Positions 56,819-64,000 of a stretch of DNA of 64,000 bases are shown in pieces. This DNA is from DATBVX01 sp963724625 (GTDB taxonomy: Bacteria; Pseudomonadota; Gammaproteobacteria; Steroidobacterales; Steroidobacteraceae): positions 62,001-126,000 of the forward strand of contig CAVRVO010000015.1 of the NCBI GenBank assembly GCA_963724625.1, written 5' to 3'. The notes beneath the pieces are model-generated. The model made no database searches. It was not told the origin of the DNA and was given only the letters and a program-made list of their open reading frames with translations. Position numbers and translations under genes: made by a program. The stretch's first letter is position 1. Each line of letters starts with the position of its first letter.

Positions 56819-58579
56819 TCAACCTGCCGCGAGTTTCTTGTCGACCCATGCGTGAACAGTTTTCTCCAGAACATCGAGCGGCACTGCGCCGGTCGCGAGC
56901 ACGGTATCGTGGAATTCTCGAATATCGAATCGGTTACCGAGCTTCTGCTGAGCTTCATCGCGCAGCGCCCGAATTTTGAGCTGGCCGATCTTGTACGCGA
57001 GCGCCTGCCCAGGCCAGGAAATATAGCGGTCGACCTCGTTGACGATATCCGCCTCGGTCTTGGCGGCGTTCGCCTTGAAGAAATCGATTGCCTGCTGGCG
57101 CGTCCAGTGCTTGGCGTGCATCCCGGTATCGACGACGAGGCGCACGGCCCGCCACATATCGTAGGTAAGCTGGCCAAACTTCGCATACGGATCCGTGTAC
57201 AGGCCCATCTCGTCGCCGAGACTTTCACTGTATAGGGCCCAGCCTTCGACGTACGCGGTGTAACCCGTGTTGCGGCGGAACATCGGCATGTCGCCCAATT
57301 CCTGCTGAAGGGCGATCTGCAAGTGATGTCCCGGCACTGCTTCGTGCACGGTCAGCACTGCCATTTCATATTTCGGACGCACCTCGGGCCGATACAGATT
57401 CACGTAGTAGTACCCCGCACGACTGCCATCGAGTGCGGACGGCTGGTAGTACGCCGTCGTCGTGTCCGGCGCGCTCGTCATCGGAATCGGGCGCACGCCA
57501 TATGGCATGCGCGGCAGCTTGCCGAACAACTTGACCAGCTGTGGATCGATGCGCTTTGCGAGGCTCGCATAGCCCTCGAAGAGCTCCTCGGGTGTCTTGT
57601 AATAGAACTGCGGGTCCTCGCGCAGAAACTTCAGAAACTCCTGGAACGAGCCCTTGAACCCGACCTTGGCGATGATTGCCTCCATCTCGCCATGGATGCG
57701 CTCGACTTCCTTGAGCCCGATCGCGTGGATCTCTTCGGCAGTGAGGTTGGTGGTCGTGTGGTACTGGATCCGATTCTGGTAGTAGGCGACACCGTCGCGG
57801 GTGTCCCAGATACCATCGGTGGTGCGCAACTTCGGCAGGTATTTCTTTGCAAAGAACTCATCGAGCCGACGATAGGCCGGAATCACGACCTGGCTGATCG
57901 CCGCTTGTGCCTCGCCTTCCAGGCGTTGACGGTCGGCGGCGTTGATCTCGGCCGGAAACTTGCGCAACGGCCCGTAGAAGGGACTGTCCTCGGGCTTCTG
58001 GACCAGTTGCTTCGCGATCTGCGCCGGAACGCGGTCCATGATGACCTTGGGCTGAGTACGGTTTTCCCGCATGCCCTGTTCGAGCAGTGCGATGTGTTGG
58101 TCGATGTAGGTGCCGACCCGCCGCAAGCGTCCGATCCAGTCCTCGTAGTCCTTGACACTGTCGAATGAGATCAGCTCCGCCGTCTCGCTGAGCGCCGGCA
58201 GGCTCTCGCGATGGCTGAAGCGGTAGAGCCAGGGCTTGAACGGGTAGCTGGCAATGCGGGTCTTGTATTCGCGCTCGAACAGGTCGTAGTTGAGCTGCTC
58301 CGCTTCCGGCAGGGAGCCACGAGGAATCTTCGCGAGGTCATCGAGCACCTTCTGATCCAGTCGGTGACTGCGTTCAATGGCCGCCGGGGAAAGATCCGGC
58401 AGACGGTCGTTGTAGCGGCGGTCGCCGTACTGGGTCGCTGCCAGCGGATCGTCCTCGAGGTCACGCTGCCACGCTGAATCGAACAATGCGTGCAACTCGG
58501 GAACGGGCGCGGCTTCCTTGGCTGGGCTCACAACAGGCAGACACAGGCCCAGGGCGAGCAGAACTCGAAGAACTCTCAT
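56819..58579 (-). CDS. DUF885 metallopeptidase-like exported protein
   Basis: A 586-residue exported protein with a Sec-type signal peptide (LLALGLCLPVVSPAKEA). The predicted metal site is HEAVPGHH (about residues 412-419), then YVEGWALYSE. It is the second DUF885 protein in this window, clearly diverged from the lipoprotein at 7010-8770. Substrate unknown. Confidence 0.85.
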   Translation of the reverse strand: MRVLRVLLALGLCLPVVSPAKEAAPVPELHALFDSAWQRDLEDDPLAATQYGDRRYNDRLPDLSPAAIERSHRLDQKVLDDLAKIPRGSLPEAEQLNYDLFEREYKTRIASYPFKPWLYRFSHRESLPALSETAELISFDSVKDYEDWIGRLRRVGTYIDQHIALLEQGMRENRTQPKVIMDRVPAQIAKQLVQKPEDSPFYGPLRKFPAEINAADRQRLEGEAQAAISQVVIPAYRRLDEFFAKKYLPKLRTTDGIWDTRDGVAYYQNRIQYHTTTNLTAEEIHAIGLKEVERIHGEMEAIIAKVGFKGSFQEFLKFLREDPQFYYKTPEELFEGYASLAKRIDPQLVKLFGKLPRMPYGVRPIPMTSAPDTTTAYYQPSALDGSRAGYYYVNLYRPEVRPKYEMAVLTVHEAVPGHHLQIALQQELGDMPMFRRNTGYTAYVEGWALYSESLGDEMGLYTDPYAKFGQLTYDMWRAVRLVVDTGMHAKHWTRQQAIDFFKANAAKTEADIVNEVDRYISWPGQALAYKIGQLKIRALRDEAQQKLGNRFDIREFHDTVLATGAVPLDVLEKTVHAWVDKKLAAG

Positions 58580-58685
58580 GGTGATCCCCTGTACCAAGCG
58601 TCGGGCGCGCGCGGGCTGTTCAAAGGGGCGCAAAGATACCCCAGGAAACGCCGAGTACTCCATCGCGGAGCACTGACGCGCCGCA

Positions 58686-59039
58686 CTATTTCGCCGTGGG
58701 GCTGCGGAAGAGATCTCGCGAAATCTCGAAGATCGTTGCAAACACGCGTTCGAGGGCGGCGCGGGGATAGACGTCGGATGCAGCGCTGAGGAGCGCTTCG
58801 ACCATCCGACGCTCGCGTTGCGGATCATGCGCGGGGAGCGCGTACTCCCGCTTGATCTGCATTACCTGGTGCACGACGCGGCCGCGTCTTTCAAGCAGTG
58901 CGAGCAGGTCCTGGTTGATCGTATCTAGTTCTTCCCGCAAACAAGCCAGGTCCAGGGCTGCAGCCGCGGGAAGCACCGGCGCGGCGGGCTTCACTGCAGC
59001 GATCGGCACGGCCCGCGCGGCCTTGCGTTGGCCGCGCAT
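58686..59039 (-). CDS. AroQ-type chorismate mutase
   Basis: A monofunctional chorismate mutase that converts chorismate to prephenate. The 117-residue protein has about 28 N-terminal residues rich in Ala/Pro and then the AroQ helix bundle: LREELDTINQDLLALLERRGRVVHQV. Active-site candidates equivalent to E. coli residues are Arg35, Arg51 or Arg52, Lys63, Asp72, Arg75 and Glu76. No dehydratase or dehydrogenase domain is fused. It overlaps the ICMT-like gene by one base and sits in an operon with a CmoA homologue. Confidence 0.88.
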   Translation of the reverse strand: MRGQRKAARAVPIAAVKPAAPVLPAAAALDLACLREELDTINQDLLALLERRGRVVHQVMQIKREYALPAHDPQRERRMVEALLSAASDVYPRAALERVFATIFEISRDLFRSPTAK

Positions 59040-59746
59040 CAGTCTGCTACCACGATGCGGGTCTTCTTGAGGACCCAGACGGTGAGCCAGAGCGCCGCCG
59101 CGGCCGCGAGGATCTGTAGCAATGACGTCGCGATGCGCGACTCCTCGGGAGTCCAGCCATCACGGCTCAGGTTGTAGAGCGTCGCGAGGATCAGGACGCC
59201 GATCCAGCCGAAGGGTGTGCCGTACTCCTTTACGAGGAGCCGGCGCCAATGAAACTGCGACTGCGAGAGCGTCGTGCCCAGACCCTTGAACCGGGGCAGC
59301 CAGCGCGGCACGTCGCGGCAATAGGCTTCGAACCCGGCGCCGAACTTGTCACGCAGAAACTGTTCCTCGGCGGCGACGATGGCAGCGTAGGCGAGCACCA
59401 CGAGCGGCAACGCGACCAGGAGTGTCGTCAGCGAGTTCGACGCGAGTGCCACACCGATGACGATCAGGATATTGCCGATGTACATCGGGTTGCGACAGTG
59501 GGAGTAGATCCCTTCGGTGACGAGATCGTCAGCATAGACTCGCCCGCCCCGCCCGCCCCGCACGATGTAGCGCAGCCCGATCGTTCCGGCACGCACGAGC
59601 TGGCCGAGGATCGCAAACGCTGCCCCCACGCAGGCAGCCGTCAGCGGATTCTCAAACAGGCGCGGTCCCGGGAGCAGGACCAGCAGGCACAGGAACGGAA
59701 AAATGATGTTTCGATAGCGAAACAGGAACCGGCCGAGCGCCACCAT
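59039..59746 (-). CDS. ICMT/PEMT-like membrane methyltransferase
   Basis: A membrane methyltransferase of the isoprenylcysteine-carboxyl-methyltransferase superfamily with about five helices. The C-terminal catalytic signature is GIYSHCRNPMYIGNILIVIG (20 residues) with EEQFLRDKFGAGFEAYCRDVPRWLP further on. The ATG overlaps the cmoA-like stop by one base (TGATG); an ATG 12 codons earlier is possible. Bacterial members act on lipid-linked or membrane substrates, often unknown. It lies between CmoA and chorismate mutase. Confidence 0.85.
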   Translation of the reverse strand: MVALGRFLFRYRNIIFPFLCLLVLLPGPRLFENPLTAACVGAAFAILGQLVRAGTIGLRYIVRGGRGGRVYADDLVTEGIYSHCRNPMYIGNILIVIGVALASNSLTTLLVALPLVVLAYAAIVAAEEQFLRDKFGAGFEAYCRDVPRWLPRFKGLGTTLSQSQFHWRRLLVKEYGTPFGWIGVLILATLYNLSRDGWTPEESRIATSLLQILAAAAALWLTVWVLKKTRIVVAD

Positions 59747-60483
59747 CACTTCACCGCTACGAGACCGCAGAAGTTGTACCACTTGAAGAACACGTCGACG
59801 CTGCTGAAGCCGGTCTCCAGCAACAGCTCGCGGTTCTCGAGCAGCTTGTAGGGAACCAGCACGTTCTCAAGCGCCTCGCGCTTCTGGCTGATCTCGAGCT
59901 CGCTGTAGCCGTGCCGGCGCTTCATCTCGTAGTAGTAGTCGATGAAGAGCCGATTGAGGAGCGATTCCTCCCCCAGCACCTTCTCAACAACGATCACGCA
60001 ACCCTGCGGGTTGAGGCCGCGATAGATGTCGGCGAGCAGTCGGTTACGTCGCAATGGCCGGATGAACTGCAGCGTCAGGATCAGCATCGCGAGGGAGGCG
60101 TTCTCGATCTCTATGCCCTCGTTGAGATCGGCACACCGCAGCTCGACCTGCCGGTCAACGCCGTGCTGGCTCATCTTGCTGCGGCAGCGGTCGAGCATCT
60201 CGGCAGCGTTGTCGATGCCGACGAAGCGGACGCTGGGATCGAGGCTGCGATGCATGTTGATAAAGGTGGTGCCGGTCGAGCAGCCGAGGTCGTAGACGTT
60301 GCTCTCGGGCGTGACGAAATCCCGTGCCATCTCCGCGATCATGCGCTGGATCTCGACATAGAAGGGCACGGACCGGGTCACCATGTCATCGAATACTGTG
60401 GCAACGGCCTGGTCGAACTTGAAGTCCGACACCGCCGAGCGCGCGTCCCGGTACACTTCGTCCGTTTCGACTTTCGCCGCCAT
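59746..60483 (-). CDS. CmoA homologue (carboxy-S-adenosylmethionine synthase)
   Basis: A 245-residue SAM-binding protein close to CmoA, which makes carboxy-SAM from SAM and prephenate. Shared features: VFDDMVTRSVPFYVEIQRMI (Tyr42), VYDLGCSTGTTFIN, IDNAAEMLDRCR, TLQFIRPLRRNRLL, GLNPQGCVIVVEK and HGYSELEISQKREALENVL. Arg202, equivalent to E. coli Arg199 that grips the carboxylate, is kept. CmoB is not in the window. It begins an operon followed by the ICMT-like and chorismate mutase genes. Confidence 0.85.
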   Translation of the reverse strand: MAAKVETDEVYRDARSAVSDFKFDQAVATVFDDMVTRSVPFYVEIQRMIAEMARDFVTPESNVYDLGCSTGTTFINMHRSLDPSVRFVGIDNAAEMLDRCRSKMSQHGVDRQVELRCADLNEGIEIENASLAMLILTLQFIRPLRRNRLLADIYRGLNPQGCVIVVEKVLGEESLLNRLFIDYYYEMKRRHGYSELEISQKREALENVLVPYKLLENRELLLETGFSSVDVFFKWYNFCGLVAVK

Positions 60484-60526
60484 AATCCACCCCGCTTTAG
60501 GACGCTCGCAAACCCAGCCGAAAAGT

Positions 60527-61456
60527 GTGAGACGCCAAGTGAAGCGAAATCAATCGGTCCTCTGGGCGCTGACGCTCTTTATACTCCTTATCGGTCTTTC
60601 GCTCCTGCTCGCGGCGGCCCTCAGCCCCCTGGTTCAGAAGGGGTTGTCGGGGCTTGAGGTCTACCCCTTGCATCGGGTATTCAACCGCATCGCGATGGCG
60701 GCGTTCCTGGTCGGCGCGTGGCTGCTGGTGCGGCACGAAGGTCTGGCCAATCGCGAGGCGCTGGGTTACGGCGCTCCGCCCCGCGTGCTCCTGGGGAGCT
60801 TGGCGGCAGGGTTTGCGGCGGGAGTGGCGCTCATCATGGCCGTGTGTGCAGTGCTCGTGGCACTTCAAGTGCGCACCGTGCGACCCGAGTACTCCGGCGG
60901 CCTGTCCGGGGTGCTGCCCGCGATTCCTGCGGCACTCCTGGCCGGATTCACGGTGGCGCTGATCGAGGAAACCTTCTTTCGCGGGGCGATGTTCAGCGCC
61001 CTCTCGCGGCAGGGTCGCTGGCTGAATGCGGCGGTGCTGACTTCAGTGCTGTATTCGCTCGTGCACTTCGTCGGTGAAAAGGTTCGTATCGCACCTGAAG
61101 ATGTGAACCTGGCGAGCGGGTGGGTGATCCTCCGGCGCTACTTCAGCGCCTTCGCCGATCCGGCGCGCATCGGCGATGCGGCGCTGGCGTTGTTCTTCGT
61201 GGGCCTGCTGCTGGCGCTGGTACGTCGCCTGACTGGTCACATCGGCGGCTGCATCGGGTTGCATGCCGGGTTTGTCGCGGTGATTGCGCTGTTTCGCGAA
61301 GTCACGGTGCCCGTGTTCGATGGCGCCTGGTCATTCCTGGTCAGTCGTTTCGACGGCCTGGTTGGATACCTCGTTGCGGTGGCAGCAGCGCTGTGCTGCC
61401 TGGGCATCTGGTTGCGGCAGTCACAGCAATTGCAGCGAGGTGCGAGCCGCGGTTGA
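60527..61456 (+). CDS. CPBP-family intramembrane protease (Rce1/CAAX-like)
   Basis: A 309-residue protein with eight or so membrane helices. The CPBP/Abi signature is seen: EETFFRGAMFSAL and the paired histidine LVHFVGEK, then GGCIGLHAGF with the final histidine. These residues form the Rce1-type active site. The GTG start is tentative; the gene is divergent from the cmoA-like gene. Bacterial members have varied roles; a CAAX substrate is not implied by family alone. Confidence 0.82.
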   Translation: MRRQVKRNQSVLWALTLFILLIGLSLLLAAALSPLVQKGLSGLEVYPLHRVFNRIAMAAFLVGAWLLVRHEGLANREALGYGAPPRVLLGSLAAGFAAGVALIMAVCAVLVALQVRTVRPEYSGGLSGVLPAIPAALLAGFTVALIEETFFRGAMFSALSRQGRWLNAAVLTSVLYSLVHFVGEKVRIAPEDVNLASGWVILRRYFSAFADPARIGDAALALFFVGLLLALVRRLTGHIGGCIGLHAGFVAVIALFREVTVPVFDGAWSFLVSRFDGLVGYLVAVAAALCCLGIWLRQSQQLQRGASRG

Positions 61457-61483
61457 TTTGGCTATCATGCCGGCCACTCGTCG

Positions 61484-61690
61484 CAGCCCGTCCGGAGAGA
61501 ATCCGGCCCTTGGCCCGGATCGCCGAAGGCGCAACCCGCCCGGAAACGCTCAGGCACCAGAACGGCAGGCTCGAAGACGAGCTCTGGAGAGTGGTTGTCC
61601 TTCCCGCCCTGGTGCGCGGATGACGCAACCCACCGAAGGGGTGCGGCGCAGATGCGCCTGATCTCTCAGGTCACAGGACAGAGGGGCGGC
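61484..61690 (+). promoter_or_regulatory. Tandem glycine riboswitch
   Basis: Two aptamers in series. The first has CCGGAGAGAATCCGG, GCCGAAGGCGCAA and CTCAGGCACC (61491-61580); the second has CTCTGGAGAG, CACCGAAGGGGTG and CTCAGGTCACAGGACAGAG (61581-61686). They precede the gcv operon and match glycine riboswitch elements. The terminator at 61684 is the likely expression platform, so glycine should raise gcv transcription. Confidence 0.93.
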
Positions 61691-61718
61691 CGGCCATTTG
61701 GGCCTGCCGCCCTTTTTT
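61684..61718 (+). terminator. Intrinsic terminator of the glycine riboswitch
   Basis: GGGCGGCCGGCC pairs with GGCCTGCCGCCC (one mismatch) around ATTTG and is followed by six T residues. It ends 13 bases before the gcvT ATG, so transcription must pass through it; glycine binding presumably disrupts it. Confidence 0.9.
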
Positions 61719-61731
61719 GTTTGGGGGATCG

Positions 61732-62821
61732 ATGGGTCTGAAGACACCTCTCTATCAGCGTCACGTGGAGCTCGGCGCCCGGATCGTCGATTTCGGCGGT
61801 TGGGACATGCCGGTCAACTACGGCTCGCAGATCGAAGAGCACCACGCAGTGCGTCGCGACGCGGGAATGTTCGACGTCTCACACATGTGTGTCGTGGACC
61901 TCGAGGGTGCGAGCGTGCGCCCGTTCCTTCGTCAGCTGCTCGCGAACGACGTCGCGCGACTGCAGACTCCGGGCAAGGCGCTCTACAGCTGCATGCTGCG
62001 AGAGGATGCGGGCATCCTCGATGACCTCATCGTGTACTTCCTCTCTGAGTCCTGGTTTCGCATGGTCGTGAACGCCGGAACGCGCGACAAGGATCTCGTC
62101 TGGATCCGCTCGCGTGCCGCGGATCACGGTGTTCGAGATCACCGAGCGCAAGGACCTGGCGATGATTGCCGTGCAGGGACCGAATGCCCGCCAAAAGGCG
62201 GTGCAGGTAATCCCTGCGGAGCATCGCACTGGAGCGCTCGCCCTCGGAACCTTCGTCGGCGCCGAGTGCGGTGACCTGTTCGTCGCACGCACGGGCTACA
62301 CCGGCGAAGACGGCTGGGAAGTGATGATTCCTGCCGCACGCGCAGTTTCCATCTGGAATGCGTGGAACGAGGCGGGTATCCGGCCCTGCGGTCTCGGCGC
62401 GCGTGACACCCTGCGGCTCGAGGCCGGCATGAACCTGTATTCCTCGGACATGGACGAGTCCACGCATCCGCTCGAATCCGGGCTCGGGTGGACGATCGCC
62501 TGGGAGCCAGCGGAGCGCGACTTCGTTGGACGCGCAGCCCTGCAGAAGGTGAAGGTATCCGGTAGTGCCCGCAAGCTCGTCGGGCTGATGCTCGAGGATC
62601 GCGGCGTGCTTCGTTCGCATCAGAAAATCATCGTCGGTGCTGCTGGCGAGGGTGAGGTCACGAGCGGCACGTTTTCGCCGACGCTTGAGCGTTCGATCGG
62701 TCTCGCCCGTGTGCCCGTGGCAACCGGCGAGAGAGTGCAGGTCGACATTCGCGGCAAGCTGCTCGCAGCCCGGGTGGTCAAGCCGCCGTTCGTAAGAAAT
62801 GGGAGATCTTTGGTGTCATGA
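61732..62821 (+). CDS. gcvT: Glycine-cleavage T protein, with one frameshift
   Basis: GcvT transfers the methylene group to tetrahydrofolate in glycine cleavage. Start MGLKTPLYQRHVELGARIVDFGGW is typical. The frame breaks at 62131-62133: DKDLVWIRSRAADHG continues, after removing one T, as VEITERKDLAMIAVQGPNARQ. The C-terminal half (RDTLRLEAGMNLY, GLMLEDRG) is normal. Corrected length 362 residues. It overlaps gcvH by 4 bases. Confidence 0.93.
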
Positions 62822-63213
62822 GCAACATTCCTGCTGATTTGAGATACACGAAGGCGCACGAGTGGGTACGCACGCTGGCTAACGGGACCGTGGAGGTCGG
62901 CATCACCGATCACGCTCAGCAAGCGCTCGGCGACCTCGTCTTTGTCGAGGTGCCGGAAGCAGGCCGTCAGGTGGAGGCCGAGGACGCCTGCGCCGTGGTC
63001 GAGTCGGTGAAAGCAGCCTCAGATGTGTACGCGCCGATCAGCGGGGAGGTCACCGAGGGCAATGCCGCACTTGCTGATGCGCCTGAGCTCGTGAATCAGG
63101 ACGCTTATGGAGCGGGCTGGCTGATGCGGCTGCGACCGAAGCGAGCTTCGGACATCGGCACACTCCTGGATGCCGATGCCTACGCGAAGTATCTCGAGAG
63201 TGAAGCGAGCTGA
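62818..63213 (+). CDS. gcvH: Glycine-cleavage H protein
   Basis: GcvH carries the lipoyl arm that shuttles the aminomethyl group. The lipoylated lysine is Lys65 in ESVKAASD; HAQQALGDLVFVEVPEAG precedes it. Length 131 residues. Confidence 0.96.
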   Translation: MSNIPADLRYTKAHEWVRTLANGTVEVGITDHAQQALGDLVFVEVPEAGRQVEAEDACAVVESVKAASDVYAPISGEVTEGNAALADAPELVNQDAYGAGWLMRLRPKRASDIGTLLDADAYAKYLESEAS

Positions 63214-63260
63214 TCTTTTCGCCTCAGGCCGCCCATGATCGCGGCCAGGAGCTTTCCGAC

Positions 63261-64000
63261 ATGCCGTTCATTCCTCATACAGAAACTGATATTCGCACGA
63301 TGCTCGATGCGATCGGGGTTCGCAGCCTCGACGATCTCTTCGATGAAATCCCGTCCGATCTCAAGACGCACGGTCTGCAGGGCGTGCCGGCGGCCGTCAA
63401 CGAGATGGATATCACCCGCATCATGCAGGGCTTCGCAGCGCGTGACGGCAAGGCGCTGTGCTTTCTCGGCGCGGGCGCCTACGAGCATCACATTCCGGCA
63501 GCCGTATGGGCGATCACGACACGCGGCGAGTTCTACAGCGCCTACACGCCCGTACCAGGCCGAGGCCAGCCAGGGCACGCTGCAGCTCATTTACGAATAC
63601 CAGACGATGATGGCGAACCTGACGGCGCTCGATGTCTCGAATGCGTCGCTGTACGACGGGGCCTCGGCACTGGCCGAGGCGTGTCTGATGGCAGTGCGTG
63701 CGCACCGCAAGTCGAAGTCCGCACGCGTTCTGCTTCCCGCCACTCTCAACCCAACCTACCGCAGGGTCGCGCGCAGCATCGCGGGCCTGCAGGACTTCAA
63801 CTTCGAGGAGCTTCCGTACGACGCCTCAGGCGGGAACCTGTCCTTGGAGAGCCTGCGCGCCTATGAGGGACAGGACGTCACCGCGCTCGTCATCCAGCAG
63901 CCAAATTTCTTCGGCGTGCTCGAGGAAGTTGACGAGCTGGTGGACTGGGCGCACCGCAACGGCACACTCGTGATCGGCGTCGTGAACCCAACTTCGCTCG
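63261..64000 (+). CDS. gcvPA: Glycine dehydrogenase subunit 1, partial, frameshifted
   Basis: The split P protein decarboxylates glycine with PLP. The N-terminus MPFIPHTETDIRTMLDAIGV and FLGAGAYEHHIPAAV are typical of the GcvPA subunit. The frame changes near 63550-63552; removing one base restores YTPYQAEASQGTLQLIYEYQTMMANLTALDVSNASLYDG (quoted in part as QAEASQGTLQLIYEYQ). The gene runs off the window end in the corrected frame, so the C-terminus and gcvPB are not seen. Confidence 0.92.

Noticed and set aside
1..64000. CRISPR arrays, transposases, integrases or phage genes
   Set aside because: Scanned by eye on both strands; no repeat-spacer pattern and no transposase, integrase or phage structural gene was seen.

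Overview
The window is a GC-rich chromosomal segment of a gammaproteobacterium. The evidence is gene order: leuS-lptE, holA-nadD-rsfS-rlmH, maf-rng-yhdP-nitrilase-tldD, 6S RNA beside a ygfA-type gene and zapA, a ubiquinone set (coq7, ubiH, ubiI-type), rplM-rpsI, and a CRP/Vfr-type regulator. High GC, coq7, two DUF885 peptidases, an AidB-like acyl-CoA dehydrogenase and an ExeA-FHA fusion fit a Nevskiales/Steroidobacterales/Xanthomonadales-like lineage, but that placement is inference from memory. Almost everything is housekeeping. I see no prophage, transposase, integrase or CRISPR array.

Layout: 0-4.2 kb VOC protein, leuS, lptE. 4.2-8.8 kb is an accessory block (a protein with HEAAH, proline iminopeptidase, HIT protein, EF-hand protein, DUF885 lipoprotein) between lptE and holA. 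8.8-11.5 kb holA-nadD-rsfS-rlmH. 11.7-14.6 kb a large two-domain SPOR-like protein with broken frames. 14.7-23 kb maf-rng-yhdP-nit-tldD, tightly overlapping. 23.2-25.4 kb three unrecognised exported proteins in one operon. 26-33.7 kb ExeA-FHA ATPase, purEK, yjgA, pmbA and a degenerate GGDEF/EAL protein. 33.9-38.7 kb a shattered YihY/BrkB gene, a BtuF-like protein, purC, djlA and rpe. 38.7-41.5 kb a CRP homologue with an acidic tail, coq7, rplM-rpsI and tRNA-Gln. 41.5-46.8 kb a CPA2 antiporter, rpiA, a 20-residue Lys/Ala peptide, an EVE protein, a 5-FCL gene, 6S RNA, zapA and a zapB-like gene. 46.8-54.4 kb ygfB-pepP-ubiH-ubiI-cfa-acyl-CoA dehydrogenase. 54.5-56.2 kb phhB-ispG. 56.3-61.5 kb NTF2-like lipoprotein, second DUF885 protein, chorismate mutase, ICMT-like methyltransferase, CmoA homologue and a divergent CPBP (Rce1-like) protease. 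61.5-64 kb a tandem glycine riboswitch with terminator, then gcvT-gcvH-gcvPA running off the end.

Two things stand out. First, chorismate mutase (makes prephenate) sits in one operon with a CmoA homologue (uses prephenate) and an ICMT-like membrane methyltransferase, next to an Rce1-like protease; this is the best candidate here for an undescribed pathway. Second, several conserved genes, some essential (leuS, cfa, the acyl-CoA dehydrogenase, gcvT, gcvPA, the SPOR gene, YihY), carry single-base frame breaks with intact protein sequence on both sides. In leuS, cfa, the dehydrogenase, gcvT and gcvPA each break behaves like one extra base. This looks more like consensus error than decay, and it affects how the window should be read.
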